From: Przewalskia tangutica
Lineage: Eukaryota > Streptophyta > Magnoliopsida > Solanales > Solanaceae
DNA: 64,000 nt
Assembly: GCA_029844215.1 (NCBI GenBank)
Contig: CM056726.1
Location: 38,867,001-38,931,000 of the forward strand
Reading direction: 5' to 3'
This document shows, one piece after another, positions 11,721-23,688 of the stretch (position 1 is its first letter; every line of letters begins with the position of its first letter). The position numbers and the translations under genes were made by a program. The notes under the pieces were generated by a model. The model did no database searches. It worked only from the letters and a program-made list of their open reading frames with translations, and was not told where the DNA came from.

Positions 11721-12579
11721 CGAACTCTGCTACGTCCCTCTTCAGGCCATCCCACCAATACACACATCTGAGGTCATGGTACATCTTAGTCGACCCCGGA
11801 TGAACCGAATAACGAGCACTTTGTGCCTCCCCTAGAACCTGCTGACGAAGTCCTGCAACATCGGGTACACACAATCTATCCTCGTACCTGAGCACCCCAT
11901 CAGGTGCTACCTCAAATGAACTCTTCTCCTTTCGAAGAGTCGTATCTCGATACCGTGCCAGAATCAGATCCTCATACTGTCGCCTCTTCACCTTCTTAAC
12001 GATTGAAGACTCGGAAACCTCTCGAACCCGAACTCTACTATAATCGGAATCAACTAGCCGAACTCCAAGGCTCGCTAACTGATGAATCTCACGAACCATG
12101 TCCCTTCTATCTGGCTGCACGTCTGACAGACTACCCATATATCTACGACTAAGAGCATCTGTAACCACGTTGGCTTTCCCCGGGTGGTATAGGATATCAA
12201 CAGCATAATCCTTCAGCAACTCTAACCACCGTCTCTGCCGCAAGTTCATCTCCCTCTGTCTGAAGATATACTGGAGGCTCTTGTGGCCTGTATAAATATC
12301 CACATGAACCCCATATAAGTAATGCCTCCAAATCTTCAAAGCATGTATCACTGCTGCTAACTCCAAATCATGAGTAGGGTAGATCCTCTCATGCTTCCAG
12401 AGCTGTCGGGACGTGTAAGTTATAACCTTACCATGCTGCATCAACACACAACCAAGTCCTACACCCGAAGCATCACAATAAACCACGTAACCCTCTAATC
12501 CCTCGGGAAGAGTAAGAACTGGAGTTGTCATCAATTTCTCCTTTAATAACTGGAAGCCCTTCTCACAAGAATCGTCCAC
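11653..12579 (-). pseudogene. RNase H domain and integrase zinc-binding domain
   Basis: A 308-residue open stretch. RNase H starts near residue 45 (VVYCDASGVGLGCVL, TYTSRQL, THDLELAAV, then TDALSRR). The position that is usually Asp in IYTDHKSLQYIF reads Gly here, so one metal-binding acid is lost. The integrase HHCC zinc region follows (HPGSTKMYHDL, YWW, CPNC). Its end overlaps the next fragment in a different frame, a sign of indels. Confidence 0.82.
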
Positions 12580-12968
12580 TGGAACTTAGCCACTTTCTGA
12601 GTCAGCCTAGTCAAAGGCGCTGAGATCGAAGCGAACTTTTCCACAAATCTCTGGTAATAACCCGCAAGCCCTAAGAAGATGCGCACCTTAGTCGGCGTAG
12701 TAGGTCTAGGCCAAGTTTTCACCACCTCAATCTTCGCCGTATCAACCCGAATACTATCGGCCCCGACAATGTGCCCCAAGAATGCCATTGAGGCCAACCA
12801 GAACTCACACTTAGAGAACTTGGCATACAACTGCCGGCTCTGGAGGACTCTAAGTACCGTCCTCAAATGATCTGCATGCTCTTGCTCCGTGCGAGAGTAA
12901 ACCAGGATGTAATCAATGAATACTATAACAAACGTATTCAGAAATGGCTTGAACACCCGGTTCATCAA
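12543..12968 (-). pseudogene. Reverse transcriptase palm and thumb part
   Basis: It includes the catalytic box, which reads FIDYILVYS; the second Asp of the usual FIDD box is Tyr. Next come HADHLRTVL, KFSKCEFW and FLGHIV, the conserved gypsy RT blocks, then FLGLAGYYQRFV. The catalytic substitution alone should abolish polymerase activity. Confidence 0.85.
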
Positions 12969-13783
12969 ATCCTAAATACCGCTGGAGCATTAGTCAATCT
13001 GAATGACATCACCCTGAACTCATAAGGCCCGTACCGGGTCCTGAATGCAGTCTTTGGGATATTTGCCTCTCTAACTCGTACCTGATGATACCCGGATCGT
13101 AGATCTATCTTGGAAAAACACTTCGTACCCTGCAACTGATCAAACAAATCATCAATCCTGGGGAGGGGGTACCTATTCTTGATGTTACCTTGTTCAGCTG
13201 CCTGTAGACTGTAGTCAATACACATATGCAGTGTTTCATCCTTCTTCTTCACAAATAATATCGGCACTCCCCAAGGTGAAGTATTATGCTTAATAAAGCC
13301 TTTCTCCAGCAAGTCTTTCAGCTGGTCCTTCAACTCTTTCAACTCAGCAGGTGTCATTCTGTACGGAGGAATAGATATAGGTCGAGTATCTGGAAGAACA
13401 TCGATACAGAACTCTATCTCCATTTCTGGAGGAATACCTTGGAGATCATCTGGAAAAACATCCGAAAATTCTCTAACCACCGGAACCGACTGAAGAACTG
13501 ACACCTCAGCCTCCGTATCAAACACTCGAATAAGATGATAAATATACCCTTTCTGAACCATCTTCCTAGCCTTGAGGTAAGAAATAAACCTACCCCTCGA
13601 CGACGCAGTATCCCATTTCCACTCAATAACCGGCTCACCGGGAAACTGGAATCGGACCAATCTGTCTCTACAGTCAACATTGGCAAAACAAGAAGTCAAC
13701 CAGTCCATGCCCATAATGACATCAAAATCTATCATATTCAGCTCTATCAAATCTGATAGGGTCTGACGACTGTGTATAATCAC
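12965..13783 (-). pseudogene. Protease-RT linker and RT fingers
   Basis: A 272-residue open stretch beginning in the linker (DVIMGMDWL), then the RT entry (PISIPPYRMTPAELKELK, EKGFIKHNTSPWGVPILFVKKKD, PLPRIDDLFDQLQG, KIDLRSGYHQVRV, FRTRYGPYEF, LTNAPA). The CIDYRQLN-type block is scrambled, and the frame stops just after APAVF. Confidence 0.85.
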
Positions 13784-13795
13784 CGGGCAATTCTT

Positions 13796-14167
13796 CTATA
13801 CCCGCTCAGCTACTACCGAATCACCCACTGGCGTAGCTACCTCAAAATGTTCTATCGATACCGGTTCTATTTCTATTCTACCAGCAATAAGAGGAGATAT
13901 ATAGGACAAGGTAGAACCCGGATCTATCAAAGCATAAACGTCACAACATGAAATCAATAGTATACCTGTGACGACATCCGGCGAAGTCTCCTGATCCTGT
14001 CGATTGTCTAAGGCATAGATGCGGTTCGGAGGACCGCTAGAACTAGACTCTCGCCACACGCCGCCCAGTAAACACCTCGCCCGGGCGCATGACCACATAA
14101 GATGATGACCGACAATCGACCGTAGCCGAGCCATACTACCCGCCGCCTGCCTGACAATCCTCTTCAA
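13796..14167 (-). pseudogene. Retrotransposon aspartic protease
   Basis: It contains YALIDPGSTLSYISP, the active-site DPGS-T loop of Tekay-type proteases, with the usual start VVTGILLI before it. It would cut the Gag-Pol polyprotein. The N-terminal part of this frame, through the expected zinc-knuckle region near 14170-14230, is degenerate. Confidence 0.78.
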
Positions 14168-14444
14168 ATGGCCTGCCGCCGCAAGAGAAACATGCTACCG
14201 AAGAAATACGACACTCCAGGATGGGATCTACCGCATCGACCACACCGGGGTAAAGGTGTCCTCATCCGCTAGTACCCATTCGCTCTCGAAACCCAAGCTC
14301 AAGCTCGACCGCTCGAATAACCCGGTGATCAAATGCCTACCGTAAGACCGAGAAGAGTACTCTGTGCTGGCTGAGACGCAGACCTAGCCTGCTGTTGAGG
14401 CTGTCCGCCTCGAAAGTTACCCGAAACCCCGCCGTCCCGGCCTC

Positions 14445-15486
14445 TTATACCGCCTCCGCCCGCCGACTTCTATGTCTTCCTTCTACTCCTCGTGTATGTT
14501 CGATCTCGAAATATTCATACCGGGTCAAGAGCCACCACATGCATTCATCAACCAAGTAGCAGTCTAGCCCTATCACGTAGTGATGAACTCTATCCGCCAT
14601 GTCAGCCACAATAGCAGCCGCATACCTAGCCAATGAGTCGAACTCTAGGATATACTCTCTGATGGTCCTGCTACCCTGCCGCAATGTCAGAAACTGCGAA
14701 TGCCTGGATTCTGGCAATATCCATACCTGGCTGAAGAGCCACTGTCATGCATCCATCAACCAAGTAGCAGTCTAGCCCTATCACGTAGCGGTGAACTCTA
14801 TCCGTCATGTCAGCCATAATAGCAGGAGCATACCTAGCCAATGAGTCGAACTCTAGGCTATACTCTCTGATGGTCCTGCCACCCTGTCGCAATGTCAGAA
14901 ACCTATCAACCCGGGCTCTCCTCATCTCAGGAGGCAAGAAGTGATCTAGGAAGGCCTCCGTGAACTCGTCCCAAACGGCTGGAGGAGCACCCTCGCCTCT
15001 GGATAGTTCCCACGACTCAAACCAGTTCACTGCAATATCGCGTAACTGGTAAGAAGTTAGTACAACTAACTCGGCCTCCAAGGCCTTAATCACCCGCACA
15101 GTCCGCTGCATCTGCCGAATGAACTCCTGAGGATCATCCTCAGGTCTAGACCCATAGAACTCTGGCGGATTGCAACCCAGAAAATCTCGAACCCTCAAAC
15201 TGTCTGCTCTAGGGTTTGCTATCGGCTCGCTCGTGGTGCGCTCGCCACTATCTCGCCGCAGCGATCAGATCTCCAGAGTCCCTATCCTTCGCCTCGCCGA
15301 GGAATCGAGGCTGCATCGAACCTCTGGAGCTGCAGCTGCTCTAAGCTCCTCTGGTACTATCGGTGTAACCGAACTCGTCGACTGGGCCACAACCTCTGGC
15401 ATAGTGCGCTCGAGCCCTAGTGATCGTCGCCCTACTAGCGCTCCACTATCGACTTGCCTTCGGGCTGTTGCCTTCGGTGGAGGCAT
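14445..15486 (-). pseudogene. gag of the Tekay element, with internal duplication
   Basis: It probably starts at 15486 (MPPPKATARR, a typical basic start for Tekay gag). The main capsid stretch at 14671-15198 reads FLGCNPPEFYG, DPQEFIRQM, NWFESWELSRG, VWDEFTEAFLDHFLPPEMR, FLTLRQGGRTIREY, EFDSLARYAP. A 208-base tandem duplication (14527-14942) repeats the end of this stretch and, not being a multiple of three, shifts the frame. The N-terminal piece ends in another frame at 15265. Confidence 0.82.
14527..14942 (-). repeat. 208-base tandem duplication inside gag
   Basis: Words such as CCAAGTAGCAGTCTAGCCC and AATGAGTCGAACTCTAGG occur twice, 208 bases apart. Divergence between copies is low. Confidence 0.85.
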
Positions 15487-15676
15487 AACTGATACATAAG
15501 ATTACGTCAGAGAGAGATCAACCTAATAACACAGCTCTACTGCACGATCTTAGAATGAGAAGAATGGAAACCAATCCTAAATATCATGTAGCCTCCTATT
15601 ATAGATGTGGTGCACAACACACCGATAATCAAGACTCTACTAGACACGGTCTGTAGACATTTTCTGAGGACTAACT

Positions 15677-15688
15677 GCTCTGATAGCA
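15677..15688 (-). promoter_or_regulatory. Primer binding site, initiator tRNA-Met type
   Basis: The minus strand reads TGCTATCAGAGC near the LTR edge at 15693, one base off the initiator-Met site. Confidence 0.75.
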
Positions 15689-15692
15689 CTTT

Positions 15693-18530
15693 TGTCACGA
15701 CCCGACCCCGGGCCCGCGACTGGTGCTCTACCTGGGCACCCCTACAGGTATACACCAGAGATAATCAGCGGAATATAAATAAAGCTCATAGACATGCAGT
15801 AATGTGAAATAAGAACCAGACTAGCCGATAAGGTCACCTTTCTGCATATATACATAACAAAGGGATACATCTTTTACAAGTCCAACCCACAAAACATGAC
15901 TACACACCTCTAAGAGTTTGGACCCTATCTATGATGGGACAGGGCCCCGCCATACCCCTAAATGTACATAAATCTACAACAACAGAGATCCGTACCAAAA
16001 GATAAGCCTCCGGAGTAATGGAGCTTCCCAAAAGCTGAACAGTGATCCTAAGAGTGATGATCAGAAACCTGTTTACCTCTACCGCAGATTTAACGCACTC
16101 GAGGAAAGGGGGTCAGTACAAAACATGTACAAAGTATATGAAACTGAAAGTACTGTAATGAAATCATATAGTCTAAAATAAAGCTGGAGACACGTATGAT
16201 AACCAAATTAATGACATCAGGCCTTACTAATAATGAGAGTAAATAAGAGTAAACCTTACCGTTTAAAAATAGGAAGCTTATGATCAAACTAGGGCCACCC
16301 GCCCGTAGTATCATTAGGCAATCCTACTCCTGGGACTATTTCACCCGCATAGGTCTTGTGGACCCGCATGAGGCAAGTTGCCTCGCATGTGACTATTTCA
16401 CCCGCATAGGACTATATCACCCGTATGGACCATGTGGGCCCGTAATGAGCATATACGCCATACTCGCATCATGGGGAGCAAATCCACAGAAATGCAAAAT
16501 GCAAAATGACCCGGGGATTGACCCCGTAATAAATAATATAACACTAGCACTAACGACCATCATGAACAACATATGCAAGTTAGAAATCTTTAACTCTCAT
16601 TAATTAAACTTAAGGCACTATTATGTAAAATCCGGAAATTTAACCCCAAAGTACTACGTACTTCTATTCCTTTAAAAGAACCCTTTTCATATAAAAAACA
16701 CAAGATACTAACACCCGTAGTATCAAGTCATGTCTATTTTTCAAATCAAGTTACTACACCTTTAGAAATTCATTTCAAGGCTTTGAAATCAAGTAACTTC
16801 TACTTTCCAAACTCAAGTAACCTATACCTTTAAATCAAGTTACTTATACTCTTTAAATCAAGTATCGTATACTTTCACAATCAATTCATTTATTCTCTTT
16901 TAAATCATTCCAGTAAACCACTCTTTTAACTTCCCATAAAGTCCTTATAACTAACTTCCCATAAAGTCATTATAACACTTTATGTTTTTAGAAAAACTAA
17001 GGCATTTACATCCTTTAAAAACCAAGTGAGTTTAACTTTCCAACTCAACTAAACTTGTACCTTTTTAACTCAAATCAATGGTACCAAAATGAAACCGAAT
17101 TCATTTAAGACATGTACGTCAACCGTATTATACATTTATAAGATTCATGCTCAAGAAGATAGAGAAAGTTCCACATACCTCTTCGGCTTAATCCACCCGC
17201 TAAGTTGAATACGCCGCACATAGAATGTCAACCTATAATGACCATAATACATCTATCAACTTCTAGCTTTCTAAGGTAGAATAATACTAAGTATAAGGTC
17301 TCTTATTCTACGAAAAATTGGACAGCACTTCCCCTGTTTCTACGTACTTTTCCACCTTCTTAATGACCCGAAATTAATAACCAATACGCCACATTTAAGG
17401 CACAACCAATCAAACGACAATACAACATATATTCCTTTTTCAATTCTTTAATCCAAGTCGTTACTCCAACATGTTAATACGACATAACAATTATAACAAC
17501 TAAATTCCCTTTCTTGTATAACATGTGACGATTATAATTAACAACCAAATTGATTAACAACTTCAATGGCTAACATGCCATGTCTCGACTTTAACCCTCC
17601 AAATATCCTAAACATTTATACATCTTTATTCCTTATAACACAAACTCATTTATCAACTACTATAACATGTAATCTTCAATTATATTAAGAAGACAAGGAT
17701 CATTACCTCACTAAGCCCAAATATAATCCAAGATTAAAAGTCGATCCTTAGCAACTTTAACTCCTCTTCTTTACGTTCCAATCCACTCCAAGCAACCCTT
17801 AGAAGCTCACCACCAACTTCTCTTCAAGTTCAAACTCAAAATATGAAGAACATCTTAGGGTTTCAAGGTGCGACTAGCGGATCAAGAACACCTCTACAAG
17901 CTTATAACCAACTTCCCTTCTTGTCTTACCTTCAAAAAGTTGATAATCAAGCCTAGGGTTTCAACCCACAACTCACGGCCCAAATGGAATTTGGAGGATC
18001 TTGGAGAGTTAACTTGACTTAAGACTTGATTGGTGTTCTTAATCTTGGATAATAATCAACTCTTGTTCTTGAAATTGTTCTTGGAATTTTCGAAATTTAA
18101 GGCAAGAGAAGAGAGAACTTTGGAGAATGAAATATTGTGAAATGTGGCTAAGTCTTCCATCTCTATCTCTATATAGATATTTCCCTTTGCAAGACAAGTG
18201 GATGAGGACACATGTCACCTCCCCATTGGCCTAATTTCCTTCTTAAAAAATATCTAAATATTTGTCCAAAATATCTTAAAATTGAAGGGCCCCGCCAAAT
18301 TGTGAAATTTTCTGCGGGCCCCATATTATCAATTCCAATACTTCATAATTCAATACTAATTCCATAAATCCATTAGAAGAATTAAACTCCAAGTAAATAA
18401 TTTTTCCGTCGTCACATTTATTTTCAAAATTTTCCATAAGAAAATGTAAATGTACTTTCCTTCCAACATTCAAATCTCAATTCCTTAGTCATGTTCTCAT
18501 ATCAATGTCATGGAATTACGGGGTGTAACA
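15693..18530 (-). repeat. 5' LTR of the Tekay element (complete)
   Basis: TGTCACGACCCGACCCC to GGGGTGTAACA, about 2.84 kb. It contains the array at 16310-16460 and a TATA-like CTATATAG at 18169-18176 on the minus strand. Bases 17880-18530 resemble the outer solo LTR near 60160-60399 more than the element's own 3' LTR. Confidence 0.9.
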
Positions 18531-20583
18531 AGCAAGACTTAGCCTCAAAAAATATCTTCATCCAAACTCTCATTGACCTCTCTTCTCCTGTAAATTTTCG
18601 AACCAACCCTAAGCCAAGAGAAGATCAAGATCAACTTATTTTCTTTCCAAGATTAAGCACATTAACTAAGTGCTAAGCCTAGTTCACTCTCCAAGAACCA
18701 TAAGTCAAGGTTTGGCCGAAAATGGTGGTGAAAACCTAGGCTAGTTTATGAACTTTTTGGAAGTAATACAAGAAGGGAAGATGGTTACAAGCTTGTAGTG
18801 GATACATGGATGTGATTGAAACTTGAAGAAGTGAAGCTAAGACAAAACTGTGGGCCAAAAGTTAGTGGATTGTTTTGGGCGAATTTGAGGTAAGATTTCT
18901 TCCTCCTTTTGAAGTAATGGATATTACATGATGTTATAGTTAAGGGATGAACATGTATTAAGTGAAATGGAGAATAAGAAATGCATGAGACTATTTTTGG
19001 CATGTTAGCCGAATTGAGACAGTTTTGGTGTCGATTGTATTCGTTGGTTATTGTTGTTGTTATCGTCACTACTTGCATGTTAAAATGAAGGAATCTTGTT
19101 GTTGATAAGTTAATATGGTTTATATTAAAGTGTTGAGACTTGAATTGGAATATAAAGGATTATTGAAAAGGGCTTTGGTTGTAGTTGTTTGGCCGAGACT
19201 TGTATAAAACTGTTGGATATTGTTATGCAGTTTTAAGGGACTGTTTTGTGGCGTATAATGCTGGAAATTCAGCCACCTATATGCATGTTTAAATGTGGTA
19301 AAAGCTATTGTAAGTACTAAAGGAATAAGGGTATAGAAAGGTGTTGAAAGACCTCACATTTTACCCTCGTTATTGTTGGATTGTGGAATGTTTTTATGGA
19401 CTGTTTTGCCGAGATTGTGGATTGTTTTTACGTGAGAAATAGGTGTGTGAATCACCTTGGTTAACTGTTAGGTTGTGCCCTTAATTGGTGCTTGATTATT
19501 GATGAATTTGGCCTTCTTGAAAGGTGGAAAAATACGTATAAGTAGGGGAAGTGCTGCCCGAATTTTTAGAGAAAAAGAGAGTCATTATGTGGTATATGTA
19601 TTATACTAGTATCATGAGGTTGATAGATGTGTTGTTGTCATTATAGGTTGAAGTACCTATTTGGGACATATTCTACTTGTCGTGTTGGTTAGTCGTCAAT
19701 AAGGTATGTGAACCTCTTCCTTCTCTCTTTTGGCATGTTCTACGTGTGAACCATAACTGTGGTATTGTTTCAAAAGTTATTCTACTCTTAGAAGTTAAGG
19801 AGTATTCATGTTATTGATTCTATGCTAAAGACATGTCTAGATTATTCATAAGTCCTTATCAAGTATTATGGGAGATATTGGTAAGAGTTTTTAGTAAGCG
19901 TTGGAGTCGAGTTGACCTTGCTAAGTTATAGCACTAATAAGTATTAAGAGTTGAGACTGATTTTGGTAAGCGTATTAAAATAAGCCATTGCAGCGTTAAA
20001 TGAAAAAATGTATCGAATAAGCCATTGCAACGTTAAACGAATAAGGTATCGACAATCAATTATATTGAAATGAGTAGAATTTTCATCCGTATAGAAGCTA
20101 AGATATAACCAATTCATTTTACATTTTCTAGGTTCACAACTGATTAGATAAGATCATTATTAAATATATAACCTTCTAACGGGTCACAAAATGAATTAAT
20201 TTGGCAATTCGGATAGGTTATCACTATGCAAATGTTTCCATAATGTTAGCCAGAGAAGCGAGACACATTTAGATTATCGAGTTGGTACAGACGACAAGTG
20301 TTAGTATGTGACTCTTCCTTTCTTCTTTGAGCATGAACTTTATAAAATGAGTGTACGGTGGACATACGTGTTTTAAATGAATCTAGATTTCATGTGGTAC
20401 ATGAGGCGATAGTAACTTGATTTTAAAAGTATACTTGACTTGATTTTAAAAGTATGAGTCACTTGGTTGTAAAAGTGTAAGTGTCTTGATTTTCCAAAAG
20501 AGGATTTAAAATGATACTTGATATGATAAGTGTCTTGATTTTTCAAATGAAGATTTAAAAATAAAAGGTATGAGAGTGTCTCG

Positions 20584-20985
20584 GCATTTCTAAAAGGAAA
20601 AGTTTATTATATGTGATTGGTACATGATATATTGGTACCAACAGATTTCTAAAAAGAAAAGTTTATTATATGTGATTGGTAGATGATATGTTGGTACCAC
20701 ACATTTCTAAAAGGAAAAGTTTATTATATGTGATTGGTACATGATATGTTGGTACCACACATTTCTAAAAGGAAAAGTTTATTATATGTGATTGGTACAG
20801 ATATGTTGGTACCACGCATTTCTAAAAGAAAAGTTCATTTTAATATTTGGTACACGAGATGTTGGTACCTAGGTTTAGTTAAAATGAAAGATTTTATATG
20901 TGTTTGGTACATGATATGTTGGTACATTGGCATAGCTTAAATGAAAAATTCGTATATGTGATTGGTACATGAGATGTTGGTACCT
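20584..20985. repeat. Tandem array in LTR, 60-base unit
   Basis: About seven copies containing TTTCTAAAAGGAAAAG, TATATGTGATTGGTACATGA and TATGTTGGTACC. The first four are nearly perfect at 60-base spacing; the last three are degenerate. Too long and spacer-less for CRISPR. Confidence 0.85.
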
Positions 20986-21053
20986 TGGTTTTATTCCTTT
21001 GAGAGTCAAAAGATGAGTTAAGCTGCACAAGGTTTCTTATGGTAGCTATTCGT

Positions 21054-21232
21054 GCAAGTGTTATTATTCCATTTCCCCGAGTCTCTCACTAAAGGGCCGG
21101 GATACATTATAGTGAGTTCGACGAGTCTCTCACTAAAGGGCCGGGATGCGTATATGAAAACAGATACGATGATTCTCATTTCTATAAAGTACATTGGTAC
21201 CGTGGTACAGTGGTACAGTGATACAGTGGTAC
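21054..21232. repeat. Duplicated GAGTCTCTCACTAAAGGGCC word and GGTACAGT microrepeat
   Basis: The word GAGTCTCTCACTAAAGGGCC occurs twice. It is followed by about five GTGGTACA-type repeats at 21189-21232. A related GTACCA-rich block is in the outer solo LTR at 57297-57395. Confidence 0.65.
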
Positions 21233-22055
21233 AATTGACTCTTATTTTATATGGCACGGTTGGATCTGGTATTTGATTTTCATACTTGTCCCTGACATTC
21301 TTTTGTACAGTTATGATCTTGTTTACTGTACTTCATGGTTACATACTAAGTACTTGTTGTACTGACCCCCTTCGGGGGGCTGCGTTCATGCCCGCAGGTA
21401 TAGGTACTCAGTTGGGTGATCCGAGAGCTTAGGATCCTTGCCATCTTGTTGAGACAACTCCATTGTTCCGGAGCCTAGTCATTTTGGTACAGGTCTTCCA
21501 TTATGACTCATGTATATTCAGGGGTACGACGGGGCCTTGTCCCGTCATAGTTGTTGTCTTACTCTTAGAGGTCTGTAGTCATGTATGGGTTGGTCATGTA
21601 CAGTTGTAGTCCGTTTGGACAATTCTATGTAAGTGGCAGCCTTGTCGGCTCGCATGTTTTTATTTTTATGAGATTTTGGGTTTTATTTTAGCTTCCGCTG
21701 GTTATATGTGATGTATGGGTAGAAGGGTGCCCAGGTAGGGCACCAGTCGCGGGCCCGGGGTTTGGGTCGTGACATTAACGCACTTAAGAATCCAAGAGTT
21801 TCCACAGCCCACGACGGACAAAACTTTTAAGAAAGATAGAGTAAGGAAATGTGTTGTGTTGGTACCATTGTCTTGACTTACACTAAACACTGACGGTTCA
21901 AGACATTACGTTCACCGCGCAGTAAGTAAGTCCGATGATATTCTACTATGGAAGGTTCAAAGCTACGACTACCTCTCTAGATGTAACATCGATCCGCCGG
22001 ATGATTGCGAGAAAGGCACCATGTGCGTGCACCAAAATCTCTTTCAAGAGGGGAT

Positions 22056-22913
22056 TGTTGGAAATTTGTTTATTAAACGGAAATAAAGTTAATCCTACTA
22101 ATTATGACTCGAACAATTGGGGCCCCACACGTCGGAAACGTTGTTTCCACACACGTGCACATAAAGTACCAATGATCGTAATTTCTTTAGTGGAGGAGAC
22201 ATTGGTACGTATACGAATTGTTTGAGACGTAAGATAATAGATGGTTATTGGCCAAATGACAATGGTTTCACGTTGGTAAATGAAGGAAGACGTGTACAAT
22301 GTGTAAAAGATGAAACGAGTCTGAAAAAACACCGCGGAGCCTCAATTGGCCGCGGCACCGGAGCGCCGCGACGCCTTATAAAGCCGCTACCGAAACTCTC
22401 GGTTTCGTAGCCGCGCCACCACCGCAGTCCGCGACACTACGGACGCTTGCATCGTTGAGTACATAATAAAACCGATTTTGGGCTGACTTTGAAGCATTAA
22501 TTCTTCATTATTTGGCTCATGAATTCAGCCATTATTTGGCTGAATTGTAACTCCACAATCAAGGCTATTACATGGTCTTTATTGACCATTACTTGGCTAT
22601 GTGGAAGGTCATTTTCTCACACTATAAAATGGAGCCTTGGGCTCATTTGCAAAACACACCTTACACTCAACACTTAACAATTTTCAGAAAATTGTCTTCC
22701 TCTCGTGCAATCTCCAAACACTCAAAGATCTTTCTTCACTAAGCGAACACTTGAGTCTCTTTTACTCACTTGTTTGATTGCTGTTTTATCTTGGAAGATA
22801 AGTTGACATTACACCGTTGAAAGGAATATACGAGCAATATTATCTTAAGGATAAATTAAAAAATCAATCGACTCAACAAGCCATTTACTTTGTTCATTTC
22901 CAGGTTTCTAACA
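22056..22913 (+). repeat. Copia 3' LTR
   Basis: From TGTTGGAAATT to TTTCTAACA, 858 bases, bounded by TG and CA. It contains a GC-rich block at 22330-22435 and a TATA box at 22623-22629. Its partner LTR is not in the window. Confidence 0.72.
22623..22629 (+). promoter_or_regulatory. TATA box of the Copia LTR
   Basis: CACACTATAAAATGGAGCC, a near-consensus plant TATA box in the middle of the LTR. As the LTR points toward the SEC12-like gene about 1 kb away, read-out transcription is conceivable. Confidence 0.6.
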
Positions 22914-23688
22914 TCTTTGTTGTTGTTATATTCTCATTTCCTTGTTACTACACATTTTACTCACATTAATTTTGTAAAAGGAGGAACATTTTTAATTAAA
23001 AGGGACAATTGAAATTTAATAAGTGGAAAAAGTGTTCTCTTAAGCCGAAATTAATTTTAATGGAAATTAAGGTCTAATATGCAGAAGAAAGGAAATTTTA
23101 AACGATTTTCAATATGTTAGAGCTATTTTTGACATTTTTCTATTTATTACTCCTTCCGCTATGTTTGACTAGACACAAAATTTAAGAAATAAAAAAATAT
23201 TTTTGAATCTTGTTGTCTAAAATAAACCAAAGATATTTATGTGGTTATAGATATATCGTTAAACATAAATGTAAAGTTAAAAGTTAAATTATTGCAAAAC
23301 AAGAAAATATGTTTTTTTTAACTGACTAAAAATAAAAATATGTCATATAAATTGAGACAAAATGAGTAATCAGAATTTCACATTTTTATTTTAGTAGACT
23401 TACTTATTGTTTCGCTTCAAATTATCTTAAATTATTACCTGATTTGATGAGTGATCATTTAATTCTGAACTACAACTATGTTATATTATACAGTTTAGTG
23501 TAATTTTAACAAGTCCATTTATGATTTTCTTAACCCGAAAAACCCAGCTCTACTCTTTTAACCGGTTTATAACCAACCGGTTCCGTTGAAGTTCTAGTTC
23601 TACAGTAACAACACACACGCCATTTGACTGAAGAAAACCAAACCCCTTGGACGCACATCTCAATACACCAAAATCACAGTGACAAAAA
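22914..23688. other. Upstream region of the SEC12-like gene
   Basis: AT-rich spacer between the Copia LTR and the start codon. It holds a Stowaway MITE (23150-23366) and two AACCGGTT palindromes at 23560-23567 and 23575-23582 flanking TTATAACC. That TATAA is a candidate core promoter about 120 bases before the ATG. Confidence 0.45.
23150..23366. mobile_element. Stowaway-type MITE
   Basis: The ends CTCCTTCC ... and ... AAAATGAG are inverted (CTCCTTCC against CTCATTTT, followed by ATGTTTGAC against GTCTCAATTT). Each is flanked by TA. Length is 217 bases, AT-rich and non-coding. It lies about 320 bases upstream of the SEC12-like start codon. Confidence 0.6.

Larger units (their letters stand above)
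7737..18530 (-). mobile_element. Full-length Tekay-type chromovirus, decayed
   Basis: Two LTRs flank minus-strand gag, protease, RT, RNase H, integrase and a chromodomain-like tail, in Ty3/gypsy order. Primer site and purine tract are present. The left LTR lacks its outer few dozen bases because a hAT element abuts it. The right LTR ends exactly at GTGTAACA (18530), inside a related plus-oriented LTR. All reading frames are broken by indels and stops, and several catalytic residues are substituted. Confidence 0.88.
18531..21778 (+). repeat. Plus-oriented Tekay-type LTR, 5' end missing
   Basis: It ends GGTCGTGACA at 21778, the reverse complement of the LTR starts at 15693, 54006 and 54329. 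Bases 21400-21778 match 54006-54320 plus 57089-57160 in reverse. The start of the LTR is not here: the minus element ending at 18530 appears to have inserted into it. There is no internal coding region, so it is a fragment or solo LTR. It carries the arrays at 20584-20985 and 21189-21232. Confidence 0.75.
21779..22913 (+). mobile_element. 3' end of a Copia retrotransposon
   Basis: A short internal tail (21779-22055) ends in AAGAGGGGAT, a purine tract, directly followed by an LTR that begins TGTTGGAAATTTG, the common Copia junction. Everything 5' of 21779 is replaced by the gypsy LTR. No pol motif is left in the tail. Confidence 0.7.

Noticed and set aside
20584..20985. Regularly spaced repeats resembling a CRISPR array
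   Set aside because: The whole 60-base unit is repeated without unique spacers, and the locus is a plant LTR.
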